Below are positions 29,366 through 38,329 of a stretch of DNA of 49,382 bases, in pieces. Origin of the DNA: Ascoidea tarda (nom. inval.) (Eukaryota > Ascomycota > Saccharomycetes > Ascoideales > Ascoideaceae); contig JAKTTS010000052.1 in assembly GCA_030560485.1 (NCBI GenBank), forward strand, positions 1-49,382. Direction: 5' to 3'. Position numbers and translations under genes: made by a program. The stretch's first letter is position 1; each line of letters begins with the position of its first letter. The notes under the pieces are model-generated. The model worked only from the letters and a program-made list of their open reading frames with translations, ran no database searches and was not told the origin of the DNA.

Positions 29366-30322
29366 ATGCATGTTTTATTAACAAATGATGACGGGCCATT
29401 AAATGATGTTACATCTCCTTATATCAGGCATTTTGTTAATGCTATTGAGAAACATACAGACTGGGATTTAAGTATAGTGTTGCCTAATGTTCAAAGGTCA
29501 TGGATTGGGAAAGCCCATTTTGCTGGAAAAGAGCTAACAGCTTCATTTATATATCCAACAAAGGAAAACAATAATTCGTACAATGGGCCATTTGCTATGC
29601 CAGACCCCAATTTAAAAAGAGAATTGAAAGAATGGGCGCTAATTGATGGGACTCCTGCTTCGTGTGCTGATATTGGAATTTATCATTTGTATAAGGAGAA
29701 AGGGCCGGTGGATTTGGTTTTATCGGGGCCTAATTTTGGTAGAAATACCACGTCGTCATATATAATGACCAGTGGAACAGTTGGAGCAGCGATTGAAGCA
29801 TCGTTACAAAATAAGAAAGCAATTGGAATCTCGTTTGGATTTTTCACCAAGAAAACAGATCCTGACATAATACAAGAGGCTTGCAGAATTGGAGTGAAGA
29901 TTGTTGACCATCTTTATAAGAATTGGCCCAGTGATAATTCGATCGAGTTGTACACAATTAATATTCCATTAGTTGAAACGTTATCATTGGAGACAACCAA
30001 AATCATTTACACCTCAATTCTTCAAAACAAGTGGGTTTCATTGTTCAAAAGCCATCACTACGATAACTCGAACAGCCATAAGCATATAAACAACCGTGAT
30101 GACAACAGTCCAGACAACGAAACAGTGGACATTGTTGATACCAGTATAACCAATCAGTTGCAATTCAAATGGAGCCCCAATTTCAGCTATGTCCACGAAA
30201 CCATCTTGAATTCTGAGGGAGTCAACGATGGCCAGGTTGTGAACGAAGGAAACATATCGGTTACGCCGCTCAGAGCTATTTACGCGGAGGTTCCCATGGA
30301 GGGGGAAATCAAGCTCGACTAG
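29366..30322 (+). CDS. SurE-family phosphatase (PBY1 N-domain-like)
   Basis: From the ATG at 29366 the protein is 318 residues; the longer frame begins with TTG. It opens MHVLLTNDDGPLND with the SurE Asp-Asp pair, followed by WDLSIVLPNVQRSWIGKA, a second block VDLVLSGPNFGRNT with the conserved Asn, and SGTVGAAIEASLQNKKAIGIS. All are catalytic or core motifs of SurE 5'/3'-nucleotidases, metal-dependent phosphatases. Its closest familiar relative is the N-terminal half of yeast Pby1, which carries a tubulin-tyrosine-ligase-like domain after the SurE part. No such domain follows here: the frame stops at 30322 and the next kilobase is non-coding. Other fungi have SurE-only acid phosphatases, so this may be normal. 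A hydrophilic Asn/Asp/His insert lies around residues 230-255. Confidence 0.85.
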   Translation: MHVLLTNDDGPLNDVTSPYIRHFVNAIEKHTDWDLSIVLPNVQRSWIGKAHFAGKELTASFIYPTKENNNSYNGPFAMPDPNLKRELKEWALIDGTPASCADIGIYHLYKEKGPVDLVLSGPNFGRNTTSSYIMTSGTVGAAIEASLQNKKAIGISFGFFTKKTDPDIIQEACRIGVKIVDHLYKNWPSDNSIELYTINIPLVETLSLETTKIIYTSILQNKWVSLFKSHHYDNSNSHKHINNRDDNSPDNETVDIVDTSITNQLQFKWSPNFSYVHETILNSEGVNDGQVVNEGNISVTPLRAIYAEVPMEGEIKLD

Positions 30323-31208
30323 AGACGTAAACAACCAGGGGACAAGCATTACCAGATAGGTGCAATTGAAGCACCCAAACAGCAGCACCCAAACAGCAGC
30401 ACTGCTGATCAGGGTTGGTTTCTAGGGCTGCTGTTGCTTGTGTGTTGCTTGTGTGTTGCTTGTGTATTTCTTAATTCTTCCTCACTCGTCTTAACTCTCT
30501 CCCATCCCAGCGTCTCTATTGTTGTCCGTCCCTGTGCCGCGCCCGGTCGGCGCTTGGCCTGCTCGGCCTGTGCTCGGCCGGATCAGCGATCGCTGGGCCT
30601 CGCTTAGCGTCCGAAGCGGTACTGCCGGACAGGACCTGCACGCGCCAAACAAAAGCACTGCCTGGGCCTGGGCCGTGCTCAGCTCTCGGTGGTTTGCTAC
30701 TACCGTTTTGGGCGGAGCTGTGTGCAAAACAGAAAAGGACTCAGAGCACCAGCTTCGCTTGCTGGTGTGAATTATGTCCTCTTCTGTCCAAAAAAACAAT
30801 ATGAAACTGGAAATGGATTCAATTGCTCACCAAAATTCAATTCCTCTCTCTTGTCGACTACGCTACCTCCCTTCTGTCTTTGCTGCTATTTCTATCCTCA
30901 CTATCCTCCCTGTGTTGCCTGTCCTGCCTCAACTCTCTATTCGCCCTGTCCCAGCTTGCGATTTGTCAAATCCTAGAAGTTTCTTCAAACTCGCTCTAAA
31001 CTTTAGACAGGTCTTCCCCAGTGTACAATATATATAACCTTTTTCTCCTTGGTATTTGAAAAATTCCAATCTTTCTTACTATCTTTGTCAAGTCAACCAA
31101 TTTTTAAATTGAGTATACACATAATTGAGAGTTATTACCAAGACTCAAAGCACACCTATAAATCGGCTTACACATTCAACTCAGCTCCCACATTGTTCAT
31201 ATCTGGAA
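30323..31208. promoter_or_regulatory. GC-rich island and promoter upstream of VCX1
   Basis: About 885 bases. After SurE there are CACCCAAACAGCAG repeats (30370-30405) and three GTTGCTTGTGT units (about 30430-30466). About 30520-30735 is one of the most GC-rich pieces of the window, with words such as CGGCCTGTGCTCGGCC. Overlapping open frames on several frames there have no recognisable homology. Pyrimidine-rich sequence and a TATA tract TATATATAA at about 31028-31036 lead to VCX1, 175 bases before its ATG. Confidence 0.5.
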
Positions 31209-32450
31209 ATGGCTGAGACTGCTCCTCTCTTATCTTTTCATTCCAATGGTTATAACCATGGCTCTACAAAACCTTCTTCTTTTATCCATTCGGTCTACCT
31301 GATTACCAAAGTAACTTTACTTTCTTCCCCTGTTAATATCCTACTTTTTTTCGTTCCTTTAGGCATAATTGCAGGTATTTTGGATTGGAACTCAACTGTC
31401 GTCTTTTCTTTAAATTTTTTTGCAATTGTTCCTTTAGCCGCCATCTTATCCTTTGCAACTGAAGAATTGGCCTCAAATGTTGGTCAAACCGTTGGTGGTT
31501 TACTTAACGCAACTTTTGGTAATGCTGTTGAATTAATTGTTTCCATAATTGCTCTAAAGGAAAACCAGATCAGAATTGTCCAGGCCTCCATGCTAGGAAG
31601 TATCCTTTCAAATCTTCTATTAGTCTTGGGTTGCTGTTTTATTGCCGGTGGTTATAATAGATCAATTCAGAAATTTAACATGACAATTGCTCAAACAATG
31701 TCCTCTCTAATGGCTTTGGCTTGTGTTTCCCTATTAATCCCAGCTGCTTTTAATGCCGGTATGAAGGGCGGCGATGACTATCACTCATCTCCAGAAGACC
31801 CAAGTCCTGAAGTATTAGCTTTGTCAAGAGGCACTTCCATCATCCTTTTAATCATTTACATTCTTTATCTTTTTTTCCAACTATACACCCATAAAGATGT
31901 CTTTGAAGAATCTGGTGATTCCCCTGATCACACAGATATCAGATCTTCTCATGGTTCTGTCAGATCATTTGCCACTAATTCTTCCGAAACTTTATCTCCA
32001 TTAGCTAGTGTCACTGTTTTGATTCTCTCAACGGTCTTGGTCTCATTTTGTGCCGATTACTTGGTTTCCTCAATCGACGACTTGGTCGAGCAAAGTGGTT
32101 TATCAAAGACTTTTATCGGTTTGATCGTTATCCCCATTGTTGGTAATGCTGCTGAACATGTCACTGCTGTGGTCGTAGCCGTTAAAGATAAAATGGACTT
32201 GGCCGTTGGTGTTGCAGTTGGAAGCTCTATGCAAATCGCTTTGTTTGTCACCCCCTTCATGGTCTTAATTGGTTGGATCCTTAATATTCCCATGAGCTTA
32301 TACTTTTCAACTTTTGAAACTGCTGTCTTATTTGTCTCAGTTTTAATCACAAATTACTTAATCATGGATGGTGAAAGTAATTGGTTGGAAGGTGTCATGT
32401 TACTTGGTACTTACTTTATTGTTGCTTTAGCTTTCTTTTACTATCCTTAA
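31209..32450 (+). CDS. VCX1: Vacuolar Ca2+/H+ exchanger VCX1 (CaCA/CAX family)
   Basis: From the ATG at 31209 the protein is 413 residues, equal to yeast Vcx1 (411); the upstream in-frame codon is TTG. It begins MAETAPLLS like Vcx1, which starts MDATTPLLT. Two alpha-repeats hold the cation-binding motif: [15 protein letters not shown] in the first half and [17 protein letters not shown] in the second, each with Glu. Around eleven hydrophobic segments are visible, split by a central acidic, hydrophilic loop ([11 protein letters not shown]). [22 protein letters not shown] and [10 protein letters not shown] are nearly identical to yeast. The protein pumps cytosolic Ca2+ into the vacuole against protons. 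One CTG codon occurs in a non-conserved place near residue 36. Confidence 0.95.
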   Translation: MAETAPLLSFHSNGYNHGSTKPSSFIHSVYLITKVTLLSSPVNILLFFVPLGIIAGILDWNSTVVFSLNFFAIVPLAAILSFATEELASNVGQTVGGLLNATFGNAVELIVSIIALKENQIRIVQASMLGSILSNLLLVLGCCFIAGGYNRSIQKFNMTIAQTMSSLMALACVSLLIPAAFNAGMKGGDDYHSSPEDPSPEVLALSRGTSIILLIIYILYLFFQLYTHKDVFEESGDSPDHTDIRSSHGSVRSFATNSSETLSPLASVTVLILSTVLVSFCADYLVSSIDDLVEQSGLSKTFIGLIVIPIVGNAAEHVTAVVVAVKDKMDLAVGVAVGSSMQIALFVTPFMVLIGWILNIPMSLYFSTFETAVLFVSVLITNYLIMDGESNWLEGVMLLGTYFIVALAFFYYP

Positions 32451-32904
32451 TTCTTTATTCTTTTTTCTTTTTTTTCCTTTCCAAATTCTTATTTCTTGCT
32501 CCAAATTCAAGAAGTAAATTAAAAATCTAAAAAAAAAATCTAAAAAAAAGAAAAAAAAAATAACTAAAAAATAATAAAAACTGAAACAAAGCCTATTTAA
32601 ATCTTCTTAAATACTTATTCTCCATTCCTTTTCCAACTTTTTAAATTGTCTTTTATACTTGTTTGTTTTATATTTCGACTTTTAACCAATCAAACGCAAA
32701 TTACTGTTGACTTTTATAAGTTTATGTACAATATTATTACTATTACTATTTTGTTACTATTTTGTTACTATTTTGTTACTATTTTGTTACTATTTTGTTA
32801 CTTTTTTATTACTTTTTTATTACTTTTTTATTACTTTTTTATTACTTTTTTATTACCTTTTCTGCTTTTTGTAATTTTTTAATAAAAAAAATTAATCATT
32901 CTAT
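32451..32904. other. Convergent 3' intergenic region with 11-base T-rich tandem repeats
   Basis: The spacer between VCX1 and CEM1 3' ends is very AT-rich. From about 32744 to 32866 it is made of 11-base units: about five copies of TTACTATTTTG followed by about five of TTACTTTTTTA, one clearly derived from the other. Open frames across it encode only repetitive Phe/Leu/Tyr strings and are not genes. Confidence 0.7.
32744..32866. repeat. 11-base minisatellite in the VCX1-CEM1 spacer
   Basis: About five copies of TTACTATTTTG followed by about five of TTACTTTTTTA. The second unit differs at two positions from the first. Confidence 0.85.
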
Positions 32905-34233
32905 TTACATTTTCTTAAAACAAAGAGATGCATTAACACCACCAAACCCAAAACTATTATTTAAAGCATACTTGATATCCCTTTTAATAGCTTGGTTTGC
33001 AACGTAATTGAAAATAAAATCACTCTTATTATCGCCATCAGCTTCTCCCACATTGTTTAAATTTAATGTGGGTGGTAAAACTCCTTCTGATAACGTTAAT
33101 AAAGTGAAAATCGATTCAACAGTTCCTGCTGCTCCCAATAAATGCCCAATTGAACCCTTAGTACTTGAAACAAATAACTTATTTTTTTTAAATCCAAACA
33201 ATGACTTTATAGCAAGATTCTCAGCTCTGTCACCTAATTGAGTTGACGTCGCATGAGCATTTATATAATCAATTTTTTCAGGACTATCAGAGATTCCTGC
33301 TGTCTTTAATGAAGACAACATAGCCCTTCTTGCTCCATCACCATTTGGATCCGGTGCAGTTATATGATATCCATCTCCACTCAATCCATATCCAATTACT
33401 TCGCCATATATTTTATTTGCTCCTCTTTTTATCGCATGTTCCAATTCTTCTAAAATTACAATACCCGCTCCTTCTCCCAATACAAACCCACTTCTATCTT
33501 TATCAAAGGGTCTTGAAGACTTTTCAGGCTGATCGTTATATGTTGTTACCAATGACTTGGCTCTAGCAAAACCGGAAATTGCTACTGGATGAACTAATGC
33601 TTCAGTTGCACCAGCTATCATAACATCACAATATCCATCTTTAATAAATCTCATTGCGTCTCCTATGGCGTTACACCCTGTAGCACAGGCTGTAGAAACA
33701 GAGTGAATTGGTCCTTTAAACCCATAGTTAATAGAAATTGCACCAGATGCCATGTTATTCAACAATCTGGGGACAAACAATGGCTGGACTTTTCGATAGC
33801 CGTTTAGATTGAAATCAACTGAATTTTTGTAAACATCTTCAAAACTTCCTATCGAAGATCCAACTGCGACTCCTGTGTTGAGCAACGATTTTTCGTCGAG
33901 ATCTTCCAACCAATTGGCATCTTTCAAGGCCTCTTCTGCAGCTACTAATGCGTATTGGGAAAACAAAGCTGTTCTTCTGAAATCTTTGATTGCACCTTTG
34001 TGCTCTTTTGCATTCCATTTTCCATCAGCAATTGATCCAGCTGGAACTTTTCCAACAACCTGACTGGGTATGCTTTCAAACTGAGCTCTTTCTATATCCG
34101 TCAAATTTTCAATGGCCAAAGTTGATATGATACCACTCTTTCCACTTATCAAGTTCGACCATGACTGCTGAACACCCACTCCAACTGGAGTCACCAAACC
34201 CAACCCAGTAACAACGACTCTTCTTGCTGCCAT
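32905..34233 (-). CDS. CEM1: CEM1, mitochondrial 3-oxoacyl-ACP synthase (type II fatty acid synthesis)
   Basis: The 442-residue protein starts at the ATG at 34233 (yeast Cem1 is 442). It is a beta-ketoacyl synthase with its catalytic residues in place: Cys183 in STACATG, His327 in NAHATST, Lys359 and His364 in STKGSIGHLLGAAG. RRVVVTGLGLVTPVGVG at the N-terminus and NNSFGFGGVNASL at the C-terminus are typical family ends. There is only a short, Arg-containing N-terminus rather than a long presequence. It extends acyl chains on mitochondrial ACP, feeding lipoic acid. I stepped through most of the frame and met no CTG codon among about forty leucines. Confidence 0.95.
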   Translation of the reverse strand: MAARRVVVTGLGLVTPVGVGVQQSWSNLISGKSGIISTLAIENLTDIERAQFESIPSQVVGKVPAGSIADGKWNAKEHKGAIKDFRRTALFSQYALVAAEEALKDANWLEDLDEKSLLNTGVAVGSSIGSFEDVYKNSVDFNLNGYRKVQPLFVPRLLNNMASGAISINYGFKGPIHSVSTACATGCNAIGDAMRFIKDGYCDVMIAGATEALVHPVAISGFARAKSLVTTYNDQPEKSSRPFDKDRSGFVLGEGAGIVILEELEHAIKRGANKIYGEVIGYGLSGDGYHITAPDPNGDGARRAMLSSLKTAGISDSPEKIDYINAHATSTQLGDRAENLAIKSLFGFKKNKLFVSSTKGSIGHLLGAAGTVESIFTLLTLSEGVLPPTLNLNNVGEADGDNKSDFIFNYVANQAIKRDIKYALNNSFGFGGVNASLCFKKM

Positions 34234-35335
34234 CTTTCTGTGTGGTAGTGCCTGCTAGTTCTCATTCACCACCTTTAAAATTTAACTTATCAACTTCGAC
34301 CTATTTCCATTTTACTACCACCCGAACGGATCATTTTCCAGTCCCATATCGAGACCTCAACATTGCACAATTCTTTTGTCGCATTCTCACAATCAATTGT
34401 TGCTTTGGTTTTTTCACTTGGGTTGTACAAGCTGTACTTTATTTCATTATGTTATCAATGTTCGATGAATCCTGAACACAAATCTGGCTTGACCAATCGA
34501 ATTCCACCAAGGTTTTATCTGAAGCCTTATCTTTTGAAAATATGTCTTATACTATCATCCTAGAAACTTGCACTTTAGAGTTGTTGCCATGATAATTGAA
34601 TATCATTGACAATCTTCAAAAAAAAAGTGTTGTATGAATCGGTTTATCAGTATTCTATCGTCTACCTGAATGTTTGCCTTAGATTTTTTTGTTTCTTATC
34701 TGAAGAATTACATGTCAAATCTTCCGTTTTAAACAACCGGATGTTTTTTTAGACAGATAGTGAAAAAAATGACAAAAGAATTAAAAAAATTAAAGGGATT
34801 TAAGAAATTAAGTTTTTAAATAGAACTAATAAGATTAATTTTGGCTTTTGCTTTTACCTTGGATAATACCTAATTAAACACTAAACACAGGAACAAGATT
34901 TTTGACATTCAAAACTCTTAATCATGCATTAAAATTCTTATCTTCCTCTATATATTCATTTGGCATTAATTTGAGAAATTATGTAAAACTTATAATTTTA
35001 AAATTTAGCCTTATGACTATAATTGAATTCCTGTTTTTTCCTCTATTATCACGATGTATATTAAACCAAAAAAATGACTTTTATTTTTTACCAATAGTTA
35101 TTTTGGCAAATTCATTATTGAAAATTGATAACTAGAAGTAACTTTTAATAAGATTTTTAAAAGAAAATAAGATCATGAGTTGAAAATTATTAATAACTGA
35201 TGATTAGACTGTATCAATCCGGACTATAAATACTTTCAAATCTGTTTATCCTATGATTTTATAAGTTTATTTTTTTCTTAACAATTCAAACAATAACTAT
35301 TTGTCTTTTTGCAAGCTTTATATTGTGATTTGGAT
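34234..35335. promoter_or_regulatory. Divergent region between CEM1 and the UGA4-type permease
   Basis: This 1.1 kb is AT-rich. A 77-residue frame (34902-35135) with hydrophobic residues is visible, but has no homology I recognise and no codon bias. AACCGGATG and CAATCCGGAC near 34735 and 35215 are short inverted CCGG-containing words, of the kind bound by zinc-cluster factors that control catabolic permeases, but there are too few to be sure. Confidence 0.35.
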
Positions 35336-37021
35336 ATGAATGGGAAAAAAAGCAAAGACTTTTCACTTCAGACAGTAAAATCAACTGCAACAGGTGAAAT
35401 AACTCAATTATCACCTATTTGTTCACCTCTAGAACAAAAAATTATCAATACAAGATTTCATAAAAATGATGATAATGCACTTTTAGCTGATATTGGTTAT
35501 AAACCAGAATTAAGAAGATATTTTACGACTCTTCAGGTTTTTGGTATTGCATTTTCTATTATGGGATTATTACCTTCCATCGCATCAGTTTTGGGATTAG
35601 CATTAGCTGGTGGAATGGTTGGATTTGTTTGGGGATGGATTGCTGCTTCATTTTTTATTTTGATGATTGGCATCAGTATGGCAGAATTGGGTAGTGCAAT
35701 CCCAACCAGCGGTGGTTTATATTATTGGACTTACCATTACGCTCCACAATCTGTTAAAATACCATTAAGTTTTCTTGTTGGAAATACCAACAGTATTGCA
35801 TTAACTGGTGCACTTTGTTCTGTTGATTATGGGTTAGCAAACGAGATATTATCAGCAGTTGTGATCAATTTAGATGGAACTTTTGAAATAACTTCTGCTA
35901 AAACATATGGTTTTTACGTTGCTTGTGTAATTTCCCATATTTTTATCACTTGTTTGGCATCAAGTATGGTTTCAAGATTGCAAACTTTTTCTATTGTTTG
36001 TAATATTGGCTTGGTTGTTTTATTTATTATTGCATTACCAGTTGGAGTTTCAAACTCAGGTAGAAGCTTTAATGGTACCAAGTATATATTTGGAGATTTT
36101 GAAAATTTATCAGATTGGTCAATTGGTTGGCAATTTATGCTTTGTTGGATGCCAGCTATTTGGGTTATTGGAGCATTTGATAGTACAATCCATCAATCTG
36201 AAGAGGCTAAAAATGCAACCAAAGCAGTTCCAATTGGAATCATTGGATCTATTTCTATATGTGGTATTTTAGGTTGGATCATTTGTATTGTCATTGCAGC
36301 CTGTGTTGATAGAGATCTTGAAGCAATTATTGGAACATCATTTGGTCAACCCATGGCTCAAATTGTTTATGATATATTGGGTAAAAAATGGGCAGTTGCG
36401 ATTATGGTGTTGATTGCATTTTGTCAATGGTTGATAGGAGCTTCTATTCTAACAGCAATTTCCAGACAAATTTGGGCATTCGCGAGAGATAATGGATTAC
36501 CATTGTGCAATGTTATTAAAGTTGTTAATAAGAAATGGTCAGTTTCAATTAGAGCAGTGTGGTTTGGTGGTATATTGGCGATAATTATGGGATTATTGTG
36601 TTTAATTGGAACTACAGCTGCAAATGCTCTTTTTACATTGTATGTGTGTGGTAATTATTTTGCGTGGGGAACACCCATTTTCTTGAGAATGGTTTATGGT
36701 AGAGACATATTTAAACCGGGTCCATTTTATACAGGTGATGTTTTATCACTCATCATTAACTGGATTGCAATTGTGTTTATAGTCTTTACAATGATATTGG
36801 CTATGTTTCCGTCATCTAAAATCGTGGATAAAGAAACCATGAATTATACAGTTGTTATAACATGCGATACATGGATTTTATCAATGATTTATTATTATGC
36901 TTATGCCCATAAAATTTATTTTGGGCCAAGAAAGACAATTAACGAAGTTGATAATATACCTAAGGAAGAAGAATTAAGTGAATCTGGCATGACAGTTGAG
37001 AAAGTGAAAGCTGAAGCCTAA
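35336..37021 (+). CDS. UGA4: UGA4-type amino acid/GABA permease (APC superfamily)
   Basis: The 561-residue protein uses the ATG at 35336 (TTG upstream in frame). Twelve hydrophobic segments are visible. LADIGYKPELRRYFTTLQVFGIAFSIMGLLPSIASVL and SAIPTSGGLYYWTYHYAP are diagnostic of the fungal amino acid/choline transporter family of APC, which includes Uga4 (GABA), Hnm1 (choline) and Bio5. MAELGSAIPTSGGLYYW, PAIWVIGAFDSTIHQSEEAKNATKAVPIGIIGSI and SRQIWAFARDNGLP fit Uga4 best; yeast Uga4 is 571. The C-terminal tail is Glu-rich. Substrate is inferred from relatives only and may be another amine or amino acid. An isolated remnant of a second permease family lies at 23.1-23.7 kb. Confidence 0.85.
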   Translation: MNGKKSKDFSLQTVKSTATGEITQLSPICSPLEQKIINTRFHKNDDNALLADIGYKPELRRYFTTLQVFGIAFSIMGLLPSIASVLGLALAGGMVGFVWGWIAASFFILMIGISMAELGSAIPTSGGLYYWTYHYAPQSVKIPLSFLVGNTNSIALTGALCSVDYGLANEILSAVVINLDGTFEITSAKTYGFYVACVISHIFITCLASSMVSRLQTFSIVCNIGLVVLFIIALPVGVSNSGRSFNGTKYIFGDFENLSDWSIGWQFMLCWMPAIWVIGAFDSTIHQSEEAKNATKAVPIGIIGSISICGILGWIICIVIAACVDRDLEAIIGTSFGQPMAQIVYDILGKKWAVAIMVLIAFCQWLIGASILTAISRQIWAFARDNGLPLCNVIKVVNKKWSVSIRAVWFGGILAIIMGLLCLIGTTAANALFTLYVCGNYFAWGTPIFLRMVYGRDIFKPGPFYTGDVLSLIINWIAIVFIVFTMILAMFPSSKIVDKETMNYTVVITCDTWILSMIYYYAYAHKIYFGPRKTINEVDNIPKEEELSESGMTVEKVKAEA

Positions 37022-37253
37022 TTAGTTTTTCTTTTTTTTTTGTTTGTTTTATTCTATAAAATTTTATATCTTTGTATTTATAATAGATTTGTATTAGAGT
37101 AATTATTCTATTTGCAGACTAAAAAAATGAATAAATTATTAAAATGCTTAAAGTGATGAATAGTCTTTTTCTATGAAATGATTGAATTTAATATGTAATC
37201 AAAAAAAATCAAAATATTATAATTTTTAGAGTCTGTAAACGACAAGAAGAATT

Positions 37254-37733
37254 TTAAGCGACAGCTAATAGCTCTTTGAACTGATTATAATCAACTTCCT
37301 CGGTATTCTTTAATTCAGAGTCTGATAAGATTTGGTCGATTTCTTCTATTGACAATGTTTCACCAATTGAAGATAAAACGTGTTTTAAATCTTTGATTGA
37401 AATTTTGTTATTGGCATTTGCAAAAGTAGAAAAAAAGTGGTCGATATGAGCATTAAATTGAATCTCTAGTTGGTTGTTGTCAGCATTGTTGTTTGTTGTA
37501 GCCTGTTTGGCCATTATTGTCAAGAATTCAGGGAAATCAATGTTGTTTTCTGTGGCACTGATGTTTAGTTCGTTTATCATTAGATTCAAGTCTTTTTCAG
37601 TCAAATTCTGACCTAGCGATCTAATAACAGTGCCCAATTCCTTTCTTGTGATTTTGCCATCGTTGTTTGTGTCAAACAAGGAGAAGGCTTCTTGGAACTC
37701 AGTTATTTGTTTTTCAGACAACTTGTCAGCCAT
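37254..37733 (-). CDS. CMD1: Diverged calmodulin with one intact EF-hand
   Basis: From the ATG at 37733 the protein is 159 residues (calmodulin 147-149). The N-terminus [42 protein letters not shown] is clearly calmodulin. EF1 loop 21-32 (D-x-N-x-D-G-K-x-T-x-x-E) is intact. EF2 loop 58-69 has Ile and Ala at the first two ligand positions and keeps only the last Glu. EF3 loop about 104-115 starts with Phe and ends with Asp. EF4 about 140-151 lacks the usual Asp ligands and ends with Gln. The C-lobe after residue 74 contains no methionine, although canonical calmodulin has several there. A 10-residue Asn/Ala-rich insert replaces the central linker. It is a clear ORF with no break. In S. cerevisiae calmodulin, EF4 alone is degenerate, and a mutant that binds no calcium still supports growth. 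Confidence 0.85.
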   Translation of the reverse strand: MADKLSEKQITEFQEAFSLFDTNNDGKITRKELGTVIRSLGQNLTEKDLNLMINELNISATENNIDFPEFLTIMAKQATTNNNADNNQLEIQFNAHIDHFFSTFANANNKISIKDLKHVLSSIGETLSIEEIDQILSDSELKNTEEVDYNQFKELLAVA

Positions 37734-38329
37734 TGGAAACAGAGAGAGAGAGTAGTGCTGGAGAAGAAAGCTGAGAATAGTCTGGTGAGAAGAAAAAAGT
37801 GGTGTCAACTCAGGGCAGATCTCAGCTCTTTTCTACCCGTTTGGTGGAAATAAGACCAGGCCCAAAAGGCTGGACTATTTGATGGGGCTCTTTCGGTCTG
37901 GAACTGAGGAGTTGAGGAAGAGCTGTAGGAGAGTTGTAGTGGAGTTGTAGTAGAACTGGTGCTTTGTGCTAATGCTTTGTGGTTGGGTCGTTTCCTGGCT
38001 TGCGAAAGAGTTCCAGAGTAGCTTATCGACGAGCTTCTCGATGGTGGAAAACTCTGCGATTCTGCTTCATAACCTTATTCATTTTTTGCTCTGATTCATT
38101 CGGATTCTCAGGTAATGAAACTATTTTTTGTAGATAAAAACTGTCTCAGAAATCGTTCAAATCAGATCTTAGCTAGTATTTGATAATCGCAATCTGTTGT
38201 TTGCCTGTCTGCCTGCTTGATATTACTCCATTCATTCATTCATGCGAAACACACTCCATATAAAGACCATTTTGTTAAATTTCATAAATTAAAACGTCTT
38301 AATATACTCTCAGTCATTCTCTAATAACG
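37734..38329. promoter_or_regulatory. Divergent promoter between calmodulin and the EHT1-type gene
   Basis: About 600 bases. The calmodulin side (37740-38080) is purine-rich and moderately GC-rich, with a purine tract AGAGAGAGAGTAG just upstream of the ATG. A CATATAAAG TATA-like box at about 38257 lies 70 bases before the EHT1-type ATG. No further factor sites seen. Confidence 0.45.

Noticed and set aside
30491-31037. Frames of 80-100 residues between the SurE gene and VCX1
   Set aside because: Overlapping on opposite strands, no homology, and the region has promoter-like pyrimidine tracts and a TATA box.
31125-31208. N-terminal extension of VCX1
   Set aside because: It begins with TTG, and the ATG at 31209 gives an N-terminus matching yeast Vcx1. 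The same reasoning applied to ARC40, YFH7, the SurE gene, the permease, calmodulin and the velvet-like gene.
32646-33007. Phe/Leu-rich frames across the VCX1-CEM1 spacer
   Set aside because: They are translations of the 11-base minisatellite.
34902-35135. A 77-residue hydrophobic frame upstream of the permease
   Set aside because: No homology, weak start context and composition expected of AT-rich spacer.
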